The notes under the pieces were generated by a model. That model saw only the letters and a program-made list of their open reading frames with translations. It was not told where the DNA came from and searched no databases. DNA of 64,000 nt from Pseudothauera nasutitermitis (GTDB taxonomy: Bacteria > Pseudomonadota > Gammaproteobacteria > Burkholderiales > Rhodocyclaceae), in NCBI RefSeq assembly GCF_004801295.1, contig NZ_SSOC01000003.1:124001-188000 (forward strand), given 5' to 3'. The position numbers and the translations under genes were made by a program. How positions within the stretch are numbered: position 1 is the first letter of the stretch; each line of letters opens with the position of its first letter. Of this stretch, positions 9,592 to 18,022 are shown piece after piece.

Positions 9592-10068
9592 TCAAAGTCG
9601 ACCGGCGCCCAGCCAAGCCAGCAGGCGCGCCTCGATGCGGCGCACGCCGTCGGTCACCGCCGCCGCCGAATCGGTATCCAGCACGTGGATGTACAGCACG
9701 CCCTCATCCTCCGCGTAGTGCAGCACCAGCGTGCCGGGGGTCAGGTTGAGCAGGATGGACAACAGGGTCACTACCCAATCCTCGCGGCGGATCAGCGGCA
9801 CCGCCACCACCGCCGGGGAAATCGCCACTTTGCCGGCCAGCACGTGGCGCGCCACGTCCAGGCTGGCGCGCAGCACCTCCAGCACGAACCACACAGCGAA
9901 GCGCAGCCCCAGTTCCACCCGCAACACGTAGCCGCGCATACCGAACAGACGCGCGGACAGCTTCATCAGCACGAACACCAGCGCGAAGGCCACCGCCACG
10001 CCCATCGGCGACAGCGCATCGGCGAAGGCTGCCAGCCCCACCGCGAGCAGTACATGCACGCCCAGCAT
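9592..10068 (-). CDS. mrpE: Mrp-type Na+/H+ antiporter subunit E
   Basis: A 158-residue subunit with N-terminal hydrophobic helices (about 4-40 and 58-72) and a cytoplasmic C-terminal half. The family motif LLSILLNLTPGTL (about 102-114) is present. The start at 10068 follows the mrpD stop by one base and has GGGAGG upstream; the longer reading from 10086 would lie inside mrpD and lacks this site. Confidence 0.9.
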   Translation of the reverse strand: MLGVHVLLAVGLAAFADALSPMGVAVAFALVFVLMKLSARLFGMRGYVLRVELGLRFAVWFVLEVLRASLDVARHVLAGKVAISPAVVAVPLIRREDWVVTLLSILLNLTPGTLVLHYAEDEGVLYIHVLDTDSAAAVTDGVRRIEARLLAWLGAGRL

Positions 10069-10069
10069 G

Positions 10070-11560
10070 TCAGCCTCCCTCGCCACGCACGGCGGCGATG
10101 TAGCCGGCCGGGTCGCTCAACTGCGCGGCGGCCGCCACCGCATAGTCCATCACCACCCCGGCGCCCAGGCCGATGGCCACGGTCAGCGCCGCCAATGCAG
10201 CCATCACCGCCATCGCCGGACGCGTGCGCGCCGGCGTGCGCAGGGCCTGCGGGCCGTCCGGATGCGCCTTCAGGAAGGCCTCGTTCCAGATCTTGCTCAT
10301 CGACAGCAGGGTGAACACCCCGGTCAGCAAGGCCACCCCCGCCGCCACCCAGGCGCCGATGTCGAGACTGGCCTTGACCAGCACAAACTTGGCCCAGAAC
10401 CCGGACAGGGGCGGAATGCCGGCCAGCGACAACGCCGGGATGGCGAACAGGATGGCCAGCCACGGCGCGTGGGCGTACAGCCCGCCCATCGCCGCCAGGC
10501 GCTCCGAGCCGGCCATGCGCGCAGCCAGCCCGCCGACGAAGAACAGATTGGCCTTCACCACGATGTGGTGGATCAGGTAGAACACCGCGCCGGCCAGCGC
10601 CAGCGGCGTGGCCAGCGCCAGGCCGAGCACCATGTAGCCGACCTGGCTGACGATGTGGAAAGACAGGATGCGGCGCACCTCGGTCTGCGCCGCCGCGCCC
10701 AGCACGCCGACCAGCATGGTCGCGCAGGCCACCCACAGCAGCACCCCGTGCGCCGGTCCGGCCTCGGGCCAGACCAGGGTGACCAGACGGATCAGCGCAT
10801 ACACCCCCACCTTGGTCAGCAGCCCGGCGAACAGCGCCGACACCGGCGCCCAGGCCACGTGGTAGGACGCCGGCAGCCAGCCGAACAGCGGAAACAGCGC
10901 GGCCTTGATGGAAAATGCCAGCAGCATCAGCACCAGCGCCACGGTGGCGCCCGGCGTGGCCTCCCCGGCGCCGAACACCTCCGCCAGCCCGGCCATGCCG
11001 AGCGTGCCGGTGGCGCCGTACAGCAGCGCGGCGGAGAGCAGGAAGAGCAGCGTGGCGAGCAGGTTGAGGAACAGATACACCACCGTGCCGGACACCCGGC
11101 GCGCCCCACCGCCCAGCACGATCAGCGCGAACGAGGAAATCAGCAGGACCTCGAACCACACGTACAGGTTGAACACGTCGCCGGTGATGAAGGCCCCGCA
11201 CACCCCGGTCAGCAGCCCCTGCACGAACAGGTGGAAATCCCGTCCGCCCGCCGCGTCGCCGTCGCACGAACGCGCATACACCACGGTGGCCAGCCCGACC
11301 ACGCCGGTGATCGCCACCAGCGCGGCGGACAGCCGGTCGATGACCAGCGAGATGCCGTACGGCGCGGCCCAGCCACCCATCTGCCCGGCCAGCACGGTAC
11401 CACCGGCGGCCACCGCCACCAGCCAGCCCCCTACCGCGCACAACGCCAGCGCGCCCAGCGTGCTCAGCACGGCCACCCGGCGCGCCTGCCGGCGCGCCAG
11501 CAGGCACAGGATCAGGGTAACGAGCGGCACCAGCACCGGCGCGACCAGCAAGGCCTTCAT
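10070..11560 (-). CDS. mrpD: Mrp-type Na+/H+ antiporter subunit D
   Basis: A 496-residue polytopic protein of the NuoM/NuoN-like proton-translocating family with about 14 hydrophobic segments. Conserved charged residues inside helices are visible, such as NLYVWFEVLLISSF near residue 130 (helix glutamate) and LLAFSIKAALFPLFGWLP near 210 (helix lysine). The start is the ATG in ATGA overlapping the mrpC stop. It works with MrpA as the proton-path subunit of the antiporter. Confidence 0.94.
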   Translation of the reverse strand: MKALLVAPVLVPLVTLILCLLARRQARRVAVLSTLGALALCAVGGWLVAVAAGGTVLAGQMGGWAAPYGISLVIDRLSAALVAITGVVGLATVVYARSCDGDAAGGRDFHLFVQGLLTGVCGAFITGDVFNLYVWFEVLLISSFALIVLGGGARRVSGTVVYLFLNLLATLLFLLSAALLYGATGTLGMAGLAEVFGAGEATPGATVALVLMLLAFSIKAALFPLFGWLPASYHVAWAPVSALFAGLLTKVGVYALIRLVTLVWPEAGPAHGVLLWVACATMLVGVLGAAAQTEVRRILSFHIVSQVGYMVLGLALATPLALAGAVFYLIHHIVVKANLFFVGGLAARMAGSERLAAMGGLYAHAPWLAILFAIPALSLAGIPPLSGFWAKFVLVKASLDIGAWVAAGVALLTGVFTLLSMSKIWNEAFLKAHPDGPQALRTPARTRPAMAVMAALAALTVAIGLGAGVVMDYAVAAAAQLSDPAGYIAAVRGEGG

Positions 11561-11949
11561 GCGCGCTCCCCGGACGCAGGTTTGTCGACCGGCAGATCCG
11601 GCGCGGGCGTTTCCGCCTGCGCGGTGACGCGGTCGGTCTCGGTGGTGCCATGCTCCACCCAGGCCCGCTTGAGCACCCCCAACGCAAACACGAAGAGCGC
11701 GAAACCGATGACGATGGCGGTCAGCACCAGCGCCTGCGGCAACGGATTGGCGGCCTGCGCCGGTACCTCGCCGGCGGCCACGAAGGCCGCCGCCTGTCCG
11801 CCCAGACGGCCCACCGACACCACCGCCAGATTGATCGCGTTGCCGATCACCACCACGCCCAGCACCACGCGCACCAGATTGCGGTCCAGCATCATCCACA
11901 CGCCCAGCGCCACCAGGAGGCCCACGGTCGCGGCCACGATGATTTCCAT
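11557..11949 (-). CDS. mrpC: Mrp-type Na+/H+ antiporter subunit C
   Basis: A 130-residue NuoK-like subunit with three membrane helices (about 3-23, 28-50 and 73-97) and the motif NPLPQALVLTAIVIGFA (about 69-85), typical of MrpC. The hydrophilic tail of some 30 residues is longer than in many relatives. Its ATG directly follows the stop of the 27-codon repeat-derived mini-ORF (TGAATG) rather than the mrpB stop. Confidence 0.93.
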   Translation of the reverse strand: MEIIVAATVGLLVALGVWMMLDRNLVRVVLGVVVIGNAINLAVVSVGRLGGQAAAFVAAGEVPAQAANPLPQALVLTAIVIGFALFVFALGVLKRAWVEHGTTETDRVTAQAETPAPDLPVDKPASGERA

Positions 11950-12033
11950 TCAGGCCTCCCGCCGGGCCGCCCCAAGGGAGGCCTGAGCCCCCTCGGGGGG
12001 CAGCGAACATAGTGAGCGTGGGGGTCGTTTCAT
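11950..12033 (-). repeat. Betaproteobacterial intergenic repeat forming an in-frame mini-ORF inside the mrp operon
   Basis: An 84-base segment sits between mrpAB and mrpC. It holds a palindrome of two C/G runs (11987-12001) and arms CAGGCCTCCC / GGGAGGCCTG (11951-11960 and 11976-11985). The GCGAACATAGTGAGCGTG-type core is a repeat I have seen in many betaproteobacterial genomes. Here it reads as an open frame of 27 codons: ATG one base after the mrpB stop (TGAGATG) and TGA touching the mrpC start (TGAATG). It could keep translation coupled across the insertion. Whether a peptide is made is unknown. Confidence 0.6.
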
Positions 12034-12034
12034 C

Positions 12035-14764
12035 TCAGGCCTCCTCGCTTTCCAGCAGGCGGAACAGCATGTGCAGCACCGCGCCGCTCACCGCGAGGAA
12101 CACCCCGAGGTCGAACAGCAGCGGCGAACCGAGCGCCAGCCCGCCCGGCGCAATCCAGCCGCCGGTGAGGAAATCCCCGCCCCCCGCCAGGCCGAACAGC
12201 CCCGCGCCGGCCGCGCAGGCCAGCCCCAGCCCGGCCACCCAGGCCGGCGGCACGCGCAGCAGGCGGCGCGCCATCGGCACGCCGAAGGTCAGCGCCAGCA
12301 GGACCAGCGCGCAGGCCGCCACCAGGCCGCCGATGAACCCGCCGCCCGGCAGGTTGTGCCCGCGCCACAGCAGCACCACGGAAACCAGCAGCAACAGGCC
12401 GGCGAGGGGCTTGACGCCCACGCGCAGCAGCACGGAGCCGAACTCCTTGCGCCCGCCCGCGCCCGTGTTCTCCGCTGCGCGTCCGCCTCCCAGCAAGGGC
12501 GCGGCGGCCAGCCCGGCGAGCACCACCACGAGGATCTCGCCCAGCGTGTCCATGGCGCGGAAATCCACCAGGATCACGTTCACCACGTTGGCGCCATGCC
12601 CGCCCGGCAGGCTGTTGGCCAGATACCATTCGGCGACGTCGCCGGGCAGCGGACGGCCCAGCACCACCAGCATCACCACCGCCACCATCAGGCCGAAAGC
12701 CGCCGCCAGCGCGGCATGCAGGCGGCGCGTACGCGGCGTGCGCGAGCCCACCCCATCCACCGGCGGCAGGCGGCGCAGCACCAGGGCGAGGAACAGCACA
12801 GTGAGCGTTTCCACCATCAACTGGGTGACCGCCACGTCCGGCGCGCGCGCAGCCAGGAAGAACAGCGCCAGCCCCAGGCCGGACAGACCCAGCGCGCCCA
12901 TCAGCGCCAGCCGGCCGCGCATCACCGCCGCGCCGGCGGCGCCGGCCACCGCCAGCGCGCAACCGGCCAGCCCGGCCACGGACAGCGGCGAGAAGCCACC
13001 CAGCCCTTCGAATGCACCGCCCACCGAGGCCAGCACGGCCGCGCCGGTGGCGGTGGCCACCACCAGCAGCAGGCTCATGTGCCGGCGCAGCGAGCCGTGC
13101 TGGAAATTGCCCGCCAGCGTGCCGGCGAACAGGAAGACGCGTTTGAGCAGACGGTCCCACAGCAGATCGCCGCTGATCTGCCAGAACACTCGCCAGCGCG
13201 CCAGATGGTGGCGCACCGACTGGCGGCGGCGGTAGGCCAGCACACCCAGGGTGATGGTCAGCGCGCTGGCCAGCAGCGCCGGGGTCAGCCCGCCCCACAG
13301 ATACAGGCGCACCTCCACCGGCCCGTGGGAAACCGCCTGCACGGCGGCATTGACCAGCCAGATTTCCGGCAGGTTGTTGAACGCGCCGAGCATGAAGCCG
13401 CCCAGGGCCAGCACCATCGGCCCCGCCCACATCGGCGCGCTGACCTCGTGCGGCACGCGCGGGTAACGCCCCTCGCGCCCCAGGAAGGCACGCAGGAAGA
13501 CCAGCCCGGCGGCGGCCAGCAGCAGCGCGTTGGTGGCGACCATGACAGCGGTGGTCAACCAGCCCAGCGGGCCGAGTTCGATCAGCCCGATGTACTTGAA
13601 CTCCTTGGCGATGAAACCGAAGAACGGCGGCAGCCCGGCATTGGAGAAGGCCGCCAGCGCCACCGCCGCGCCGGTCAGCGGCATGTAGCGGATCAGCCCG
13701 CCGAGGCGGCCCAGTTCGCGCGTGCCGGTGGCGTGGTCCACCGCGCCCACCGCCATGAACAGCGCGCCCTTGTACAGCGAATGCGCGAGCAGGTAGATGA
13801 CGAAGGCCTGCAGGCCGTAGGTGGTGTTGGTGCCGATCAGCATGGTGAGCTGGCCCAGCACGGTCACCGTGGTGTAGGCCAGGATGCGCTTCAGGTCGCT
13901 CTGGCGGATGGCCAGCACCGCGCCCACCAGCGCGGTCGCCGCGCCCACCACCACCAGGATGGTGCCCCAGCCTTCCGGCCCGCCGAACACCGGGTTGAGG
14001 CGCGCCATCAGATAGATGCCCGCCTTCACCATGGTGGCCGAATGCAGGTAGGCGGATACCGGCGTGGGCGCGGCCATGGCATTGGGCAGCCAGACGTGGA
14101 AGGGCAGTTGCGCGGACTTGGTGAAGCAGCCGAACAGCACCAGCGCCAGCATGGCTGGGTACAGCGCATGCTCGGCGAGCACCGTTCCATCCAGCGCGGA
14201 AAACCGCCAGGCATCGCCAGCGATGCCGATCAGGATCAGCCCGGCGAGCAGCGCCAGCCCGCCACCGCCGGTGATCAGCAGGGCCTGCAGCGCGGCGCGG
14301 CGCGATTCGGCCTTTTCGTGCTGGAAGCCGATGAGCAGGAAGGAGAACACCCCGGTCAGTTCCCAGAACACGAACAGCGCGATCAGATCGTCGGCCAGCA
14401 CCAAGCCGAGCATGGCCGCCATGAAACCCAGCAGGTAGGCGTAGAAGCGCCCGAGGTGGTGGTGATCGGAGAGATAGGCGCCGGCGTACAGCACGATCAG
14501 CGTGCCGATGCCGCTGACCAGCAGCGCGAACAGCAGCGACAGCCCATCCAGGCGGAAAGCCAGCTCGATGCCCAGCGCCGGCACCCAGGCAAGCGCTTCG
14601 TACAGCACACCGCCGCCGGCCACGGTGGGTACCTGGGCGAGAAACCAAGCGAAGGCGGCCAGCGGGGCGAGCGCGAGCACGAAGCCGGCGCGGTCGTCCA
14701 TGCGGCGCGACAGCAGCGGCGCCGCCAGCATGGCCAAGGCGATGCCCAGCACCGCGTTCAGCAT
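12035..14764 (-). CDS. mrpA: Mrp-type Na+/H+ antiporter subunit A fused to subunit B
   Basis: A 909-residue inner-membrane protein. The N-terminal part (about 1-600) is a NuoL-like channel with many helices, including the FVFWELTGVFSFLLIGF segment near 110-126 and LHSATMVKAGIYL near 245. An MbhD/MbhE-like region follows (about 600-750). The last 140 residues are an MrpB domain (GHNLPGGGFIGGLVAA near 800), so A and B are one gene, as in some pseudomonads. The start at 14764 is the first ATG of the conserved hydrophobic helix; earlier in-frame text is not membrane-like. First gene of the operon mrp(AB)CDEFG. Confidence 0.93.
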   Translation of the reverse strand: MLNAVLGIALAMLAAPLLSRRMDDRAGFVLALAPLAAFAWFLAQVPTVAGGGVLYEALAWVPALGIELAFRLDGLSLLFALLVSGIGTLIVLYAGAYLSDHHHLGRFYAYLLGFMAAMLGLVLADDLIALFVFWELTGVFSFLLIGFQHEKAESRRAALQALLITGGGGLALLAGLILIGIAGDAWRFSALDGTVLAEHALYPAMLALVLFGCFTKSAQLPFHVWLPNAMAAPTPVSAYLHSATMVKAGIYLMARLNPVFGGPEGWGTILVVVGAATALVGAVLAIRQSDLKRILAYTTVTVLGQLTMLIGTNTTYGLQAFVIYLLAHSLYKGALFMAVGAVDHATGTRELGRLGGLIRYMPLTGAAVALAAFSNAGLPPFFGFIAKEFKYIGLIELGPLGWLTTAVMVATNALLLAAAGLVFLRAFLGREGRYPRVPHEVSAPMWAGPMVLALGGFMLGAFNNLPEIWLVNAAVQAVSHGPVEVRLYLWGGLTPALLASALTITLGVLAYRRRQSVRHHLARWRVFWQISGDLLWDRLLKRVFLFAGTLAGNFQHGSLRRHMSLLLVVATATGAAVLASVGGAFEGLGGFSPLSVAGLAGCALAVAGAAGAAVMRGRLALMGALGLSGLGLALFFLAARAPDVAVTQLMVETLTVLFLALVLRRLPPVDGVGSRTPRTRRLHAALAAAFGLMVAVVMLVVLGRPLPGDVAEWYLANSLPGGHGANVVNVILVDFRAMDTLGEILVVVLAGLAAAPLLGGGRAAENTGAGGRKEFGSVLLRVGVKPLAGLLLLVSVVLLWRGHNLPGGGFIGGLVAACALVLLALTFGVPMARRLLRVPPAWVAGLGLACAAGAGLFGLAGGGDFLTGGWIAPGGLALGSPLLFDLGVFLAVSGAVLHMLFRLLESEEA

Positions 14765-14970
14765 GCCCCGCCCCGCTGTTTCGCTCCGCCGCCCATGCGC
14801 GCTCCCCCTTGTACAAGCAAAGCGCCCGGAGCGAGCGCGGATGCTGTGTTTTATTGATGCCAGTGTACTGGCTGGAAGATGGACCGGGGGATTGCGGCCG
14901 GGGTTCCCGTCGGACGTCCGCCTGCATGTATGCGGACGGAAGGCCACCGTTTCATTGCAGTTTTCGGAAG
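14765..14970. other. Leader region of the mrp operon with two palindromes
   Basis: No gene seen. Two operator-like palindromes lie upstream of mrpAB: CTTGTACAAG (14808-14817, perfect) and GCCAGTGTACTGGC (14859-14872, perfect six-base arms). A regulator could bind here, but none is identified. No clear -35/-10 pair could be assigned. Confidence 0.35.
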
Positions 14971-15158
14971 GGAGTTCATGGCAATGGCCGCCGGCTCATA
15001 CGCTCCCGCCCTCCGGGTTCCCGCGTCGGGAGCCGCTCTCCCGGCCGGGCCGGAACTCGGGCGCTGCGCGCCCTCAGACAGCCGGCCCGGACTTCTCCGG
15101 GAGAGCGGCTCCCGACGCGGCGGTCGCGAAATCGCCGCCGGCCATTGCCATGAACTCC
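14971..15158. repeat. Long composite inverted repeat (188 bases)
   Basis: Three nested pairs of arms share one centre: 14971-14995 with 15134-15158 (25 bases, one mismatch), 15022-15044 with 15097-15119 (23 bases, perfect) and 15047-15053 with 15082-15088 (7 bases). The middle arm CGGGAGCCGCTCTCCCG is itself a near-palindrome. This looks like a REP/BIME-type or small non-autonomous mobile element between the mrp operon and the trans-sulfuration genes. No coding sequence is credible here, and 15159-15256 holds nothing else I recognise. Confidence 0.65.
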
Positions 15159-15256
15159 TGGAGCGGCTGTGGACTCACCCCGCAGGAAAAGGCCCGCTCT
15201 ACGCTGAAGTCGTACTGCGCCTGCCCTCGTGTTTCTTGCGAAACCTGCCGGGTTGT

Positions 15257-16438
15257 TCAGCCGGCAATGCGTTCCAGCGCCTGCGCCAGATCCTCGCGCA
15301 GGTCGTCGACATCCTCGATGCCCACGGAAAGGCGCACCAACGCATCGCCGATGCCCAGTTCCCGGCGCTGTTCGGCGGGGATGGTGGCGTGCGTCATGAT
15401 CGCCGGATGCTCGATCAGGCTTTCCACCCCGCCCAGGCTCTCGGCCAGCGCGAAGATGCGCACCGCCTCCAGGAAGCGCCGCGCGCCGGCCAGGTCGGTG
15501 GCCAGATCGACGGTGATCATGCCGCCGAAGCCGCGCATCTGGCGTTGCGCCAGGGCGTGCTGCGGATGCGACGGCAGGCCGGGGTAATGCACGCGGCGCA
15601 CCCCGGCGCGGCCCTCCAGCCAGGCCGCCAGCGCGGCGGCATTTTCGCAGTGGCGCTGCATGCGCACGTTGAGCGTCTTCAGCCCGCGCAGGGCGAGGAA
15701 GCTGTCGAACGGCCCGGAGATCGCCCCCACCGCGTTCTGCAGGAAACCCAGACGCTCGGCGATGGCCTCGTGGCGGGGTTCGGCGCCGACCACCGCCACC
15801 CCGCCGATCACGTCGGAGTGGCCGTTGAGGTACTTGGTGGTGGAATGCAGAGAGATGTCGAAGCCCAGTTCCAGCGGACGCTGGATCCACGGGCTGGCGA
15901 AGGTGTTGTCGGCCACCGCGAGAATGTCGTGGCGGCGGCAGATCTGCGCCAGCGCGGCCAGATCGACCAAGCGCAGCAGCGGATTGGTGGGGGTTTCCAC
16001 CAGCAGCAGGCGGGTTTCCGGGCGGATCGCCGCTTCCAGCGCGGCCGGGTCGGACAGGTCGACGAAGCTGAACGACAGCCCTGCGCTGCGCTTGCGCACG
16101 CGCTCCAGCAAGCGGTAGGTGCCGCCGTACAGATCGTTGCCGGCGATCACGTGGGCGCCGGCATCCAGCAGTTCCAGCACGGTGGCGATGGCCGCCAGCC
16201 CGGAAGCGAAGGCGAACGCGCGCGAGCCGCTTTCCAGATCCGCCACGCAGCGCTCGAAAGCCCAGCGCGTGGGGTTGTGCGAGCGCCCGTAGTCCAGCCC
16301 CTTGTGCACGCCGGGGCTGTCCTGCACATAGGTGGAGTTGGCGTAGATCGGCGGCATGATGGCGCCGGTGCTGGGGTCCGGCGACTGGCCGGCATGGATC
16401 ACGCGGGTGCCGAAGCCCTGGCGGCGGTCTGAACTCAT
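15257..16438 (-). CDS. Trans-sulfuration PLP enzyme (cystathionine gamma-lyase or gamma-synthase)
   Basis: A 393-residue fold-type I PLP enzyme of the Cys/Met metabolism family. The cofactor lysine lies in SLHSTTKYLNGHSD (Lys at about 202), with YGRSHNPTR near 50 and the SLGGVESLIEHPAIMTH segment near 340. Gamma-lyase splits cystathionine to cysteine, and gamma-synthase makes it; sequence alone does not separate them here. The neighbour CBS overlaps by four bases (ATGA), which favours the lyase and a methionine-to-cysteine route. The ATG at 16438 opens the conserved start. Confidence 0.88.
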   Translation of the reverse strand: MSSDRRQGFGTRVIHAGQSPDPSTGAIMPPIYANSTYVQDSPGVHKGLDYGRSHNPTRWAFERCVADLESGSRAFAFASGLAAIATVLELLDAGAHVIAGNDLYGGTYRLLERVRKRSAGLSFSFVDLSDPAALEAAIRPETRLLLVETPTNPLLRLVDLAALAQICRRHDILAVADNTFASPWIQRPLELGFDISLHSTTKYLNGHSDVIGGVAVVGAEPRHEAIAERLGFLQNAVGAISGPFDSFLALRGLKTLNVRMQRHCENAAALAAWLEGRAGVRRVHYPGLPSHPQHALAQRQMRGFGGMITVDLATDLAGARRFLEAVRIFALAESLGGVESLIEHPAIMTHATIPAEQRRELGIGDALVRLSVGIEDVDDLREDLAQALERIAG

Positions 16439-17808
16439 GCGATGGTCCTGCGCAGATGGTTGAGGAGGTCGAAGCGGGTGATCAGGCCGTGGAAGGCCTG
16501 GCCGTCGGCGACGATGGCCACCAGGCCGCGGTCGAGCACGCGCTGCAGTTCGTCCAGCCCGGCGTCCGGCGGCAGGGTTTCCGGCGAACGCGTCATCGCC
16601 GCGTCGACGCGCGTGTCGAACTGCGCGGGATCGTCCTGCACGCGCAGCAGCACGTCGGATTCGTCGATGATGCCCACCACGCGTCCGCCATCGACCACCG
16701 GCAGTTGCGAGACGTCGGCATAGCGCATGCGCTGGAACACGGTCTTCAAAGTATCGTCGGGCGCGGCCTTGACCACCGAGCCGTCCTCGAAGCGGCGCGC
16801 GACGATGTCGCGCAGATCGCCGAAGCGCGGGCGTTCGAGCAGGCCCTGGTCGATCATCCAGTGGTCGTTGTACACCTTGGAGAGATAGCGCGTGCCGGTG
16901 TCGCAGACGAAGGACACCACGCGCTTGGGCTCGGTCTGTGCGCGGCAGTAGCGCAGCGCGGCGGCCAGCAGCGTGCCGGTGGAGGAGCCGGCCGGAATGC
17001 CCTCGGCGCGCAGTAGTTCGCGCGCGGCGGCGAAGCTCTCGGCATCCGGAATCGAATAGGCGTGGCGCACGGCGGAGAAGTCCGCGATGGCGGGGATGAA
17101 ATCCTCGCCGATGCCCTCCACCGCCCACGAGCCGGCCTCGCCGTATTCGCCGGTGTTCACGTAATCGACCAGTACCGAGCCCTGCGGGTCGGCGAGCACG
17201 AATTCCACGCTCGGGTCGGCCTCGCGGAAGAAGCGCGTGAGCCCGGTCAGCGTGCCGGACGAGCCCACGCCGCAGACGATGGCATCGAGCTTGTGTGCGG
17301 TCTGCGCCCAGATCTCCGGGCCGGTGGATTGCTGGTGGGCGGCCGGGTTGGCGGGATTGTTGAACTGGTCGGAGAAATAGGCGCCGGGAATCTCGCGGGT
17401 GAGCCGCGCGGCGTAGTCCTGGTAGTAGTCCGGGTGGCCCTTGGCGACGTCGGAGCGGGTGATGTGCACCTCGGCGCCGAGCGCCTTGAGGTGCAGGATC
17501 TTCTCGGTGGACATCTTGTCCGGCACCACCAGCACCACGCGGTAGCCCTTGGCGCGCGCCACCAGCGCCAGCCCCAGCCCGGTGTTGCCGGCGGTGGCCT
17601 CGACGATGGTGCCACCGGGGGCGAGCAGGCCGCGGCGCTCGGCGTCCTCGATCATCCACAGGCCGATGCGGTCCTTGATCGAGCCGCCGGGGTTCTGCGA
17701 TTCCAGCTTGAGGAAGAGCCGGCACGGGCCGGTATCGATGCGGGTGACCTCGACGAGCGGCGTGTTGCCGATCAGGTCGAGCACGGCGGGACGGTTGGAA
17801 CGGGTCAT
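16435..17808 (-). CDS. Cystathionine beta-synthase
   Basis: A 457-residue protein that condenses homocysteine with serine to cystathionine. The catalytic part (about 1-325) is of the cysteine-synthase fold II type, with PLP lysine in NPGGSIKDR (Lys45), the substrate loop EATAGNTGLGLA and the phosphate-binding GVGSSGTLTG near residue 185. Two CBS domains follow (about 335-457), the usual regulatory tail. There is no N-terminal haem domain, as in most bacterial forms. The ATG at 17808 is chosen because upstream in-frame text is low-complexity. First gene of the pair with the gamma enzyme. Confidence 0.92.
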   Translation of the reverse strand: MTRSNRPAVLDLIGNTPLVEVTRIDTGPCRLFLKLESQNPGGSIKDRIGLWMIEDAERRGLLAPGGTIVEATAGNTGLGLALVARAKGYRVVLVVPDKMSTEKILHLKALGAEVHITRSDVAKGHPDYYQDYAARLTREIPGAYFSDQFNNPANPAAHQQSTGPEIWAQTAHKLDAIVCGVGSSGTLTGLTRFFREADPSVEFVLADPQGSVLVDYVNTGEYGEAGSWAVEGIGEDFIPAIADFSAVRHAYSIPDAESFAAARELLRAEGIPAGSSTGTLLAAALRYCRAQTEPKRVVSFVCDTGTRYLSKVYNDHWMIDQGLLERPRFGDLRDIVARRFEDGSVVKAAPDDTLKTVFQRMRYADVSQLPVVDGGRVVGIIDESDVLLRVQDDPAQFDTRVDAAMTRSPETLPPDAGLDELQRVLDRGLVAIVADGQAFHGLITRFDLLNHLRRTIA

Positions 17809-17967
17809 GGTCTGCGGCCGGTGGCCCCTGCGGGCGCCTGTGAAGGAAGCTGCGCGAAGAGGCCGTCGGGGCGGCGCGCCCGGCCGGCTCCGTCCGCGAA
17901 AGCTGGGCAGCTTAGCGGCGCCGCCGACCACACCCAACGAAGAAAAACTGCATTTCTTATGACCCAC

Positions 17968-17997
17968 AAAGAAAAGGGCCCGCGCGAACGCGGGCCC
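17968..17997 (-). terminator. Terminator of prpE
   Basis: A GC stem GGGCCCGCG / CGCGGGCCC with a small loop (17976-17997) is followed on the minus strand by TTTTCTTT. It lies 26 bases after the prpE stop. Confidence 0.85.
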
Positions 17998-18022
17998 TGA
18001 CGGCCACTGCTCGGACAGCGAC

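Noticed and set aside
12071-14857. A 928-codon open frame on the plus strand opposite mrpAB
   Set aside because: It is His/Gln/Arg-rich low-complexity text, the shadow of a membrane-protein gene in GC-rich DNA; the minus-strand frame has clear family motifs.
14971-15256. Short open frames across the inverted repeat
   Set aside because: They translate palindromic GC-rich repeat arms and have no start site or similarity.
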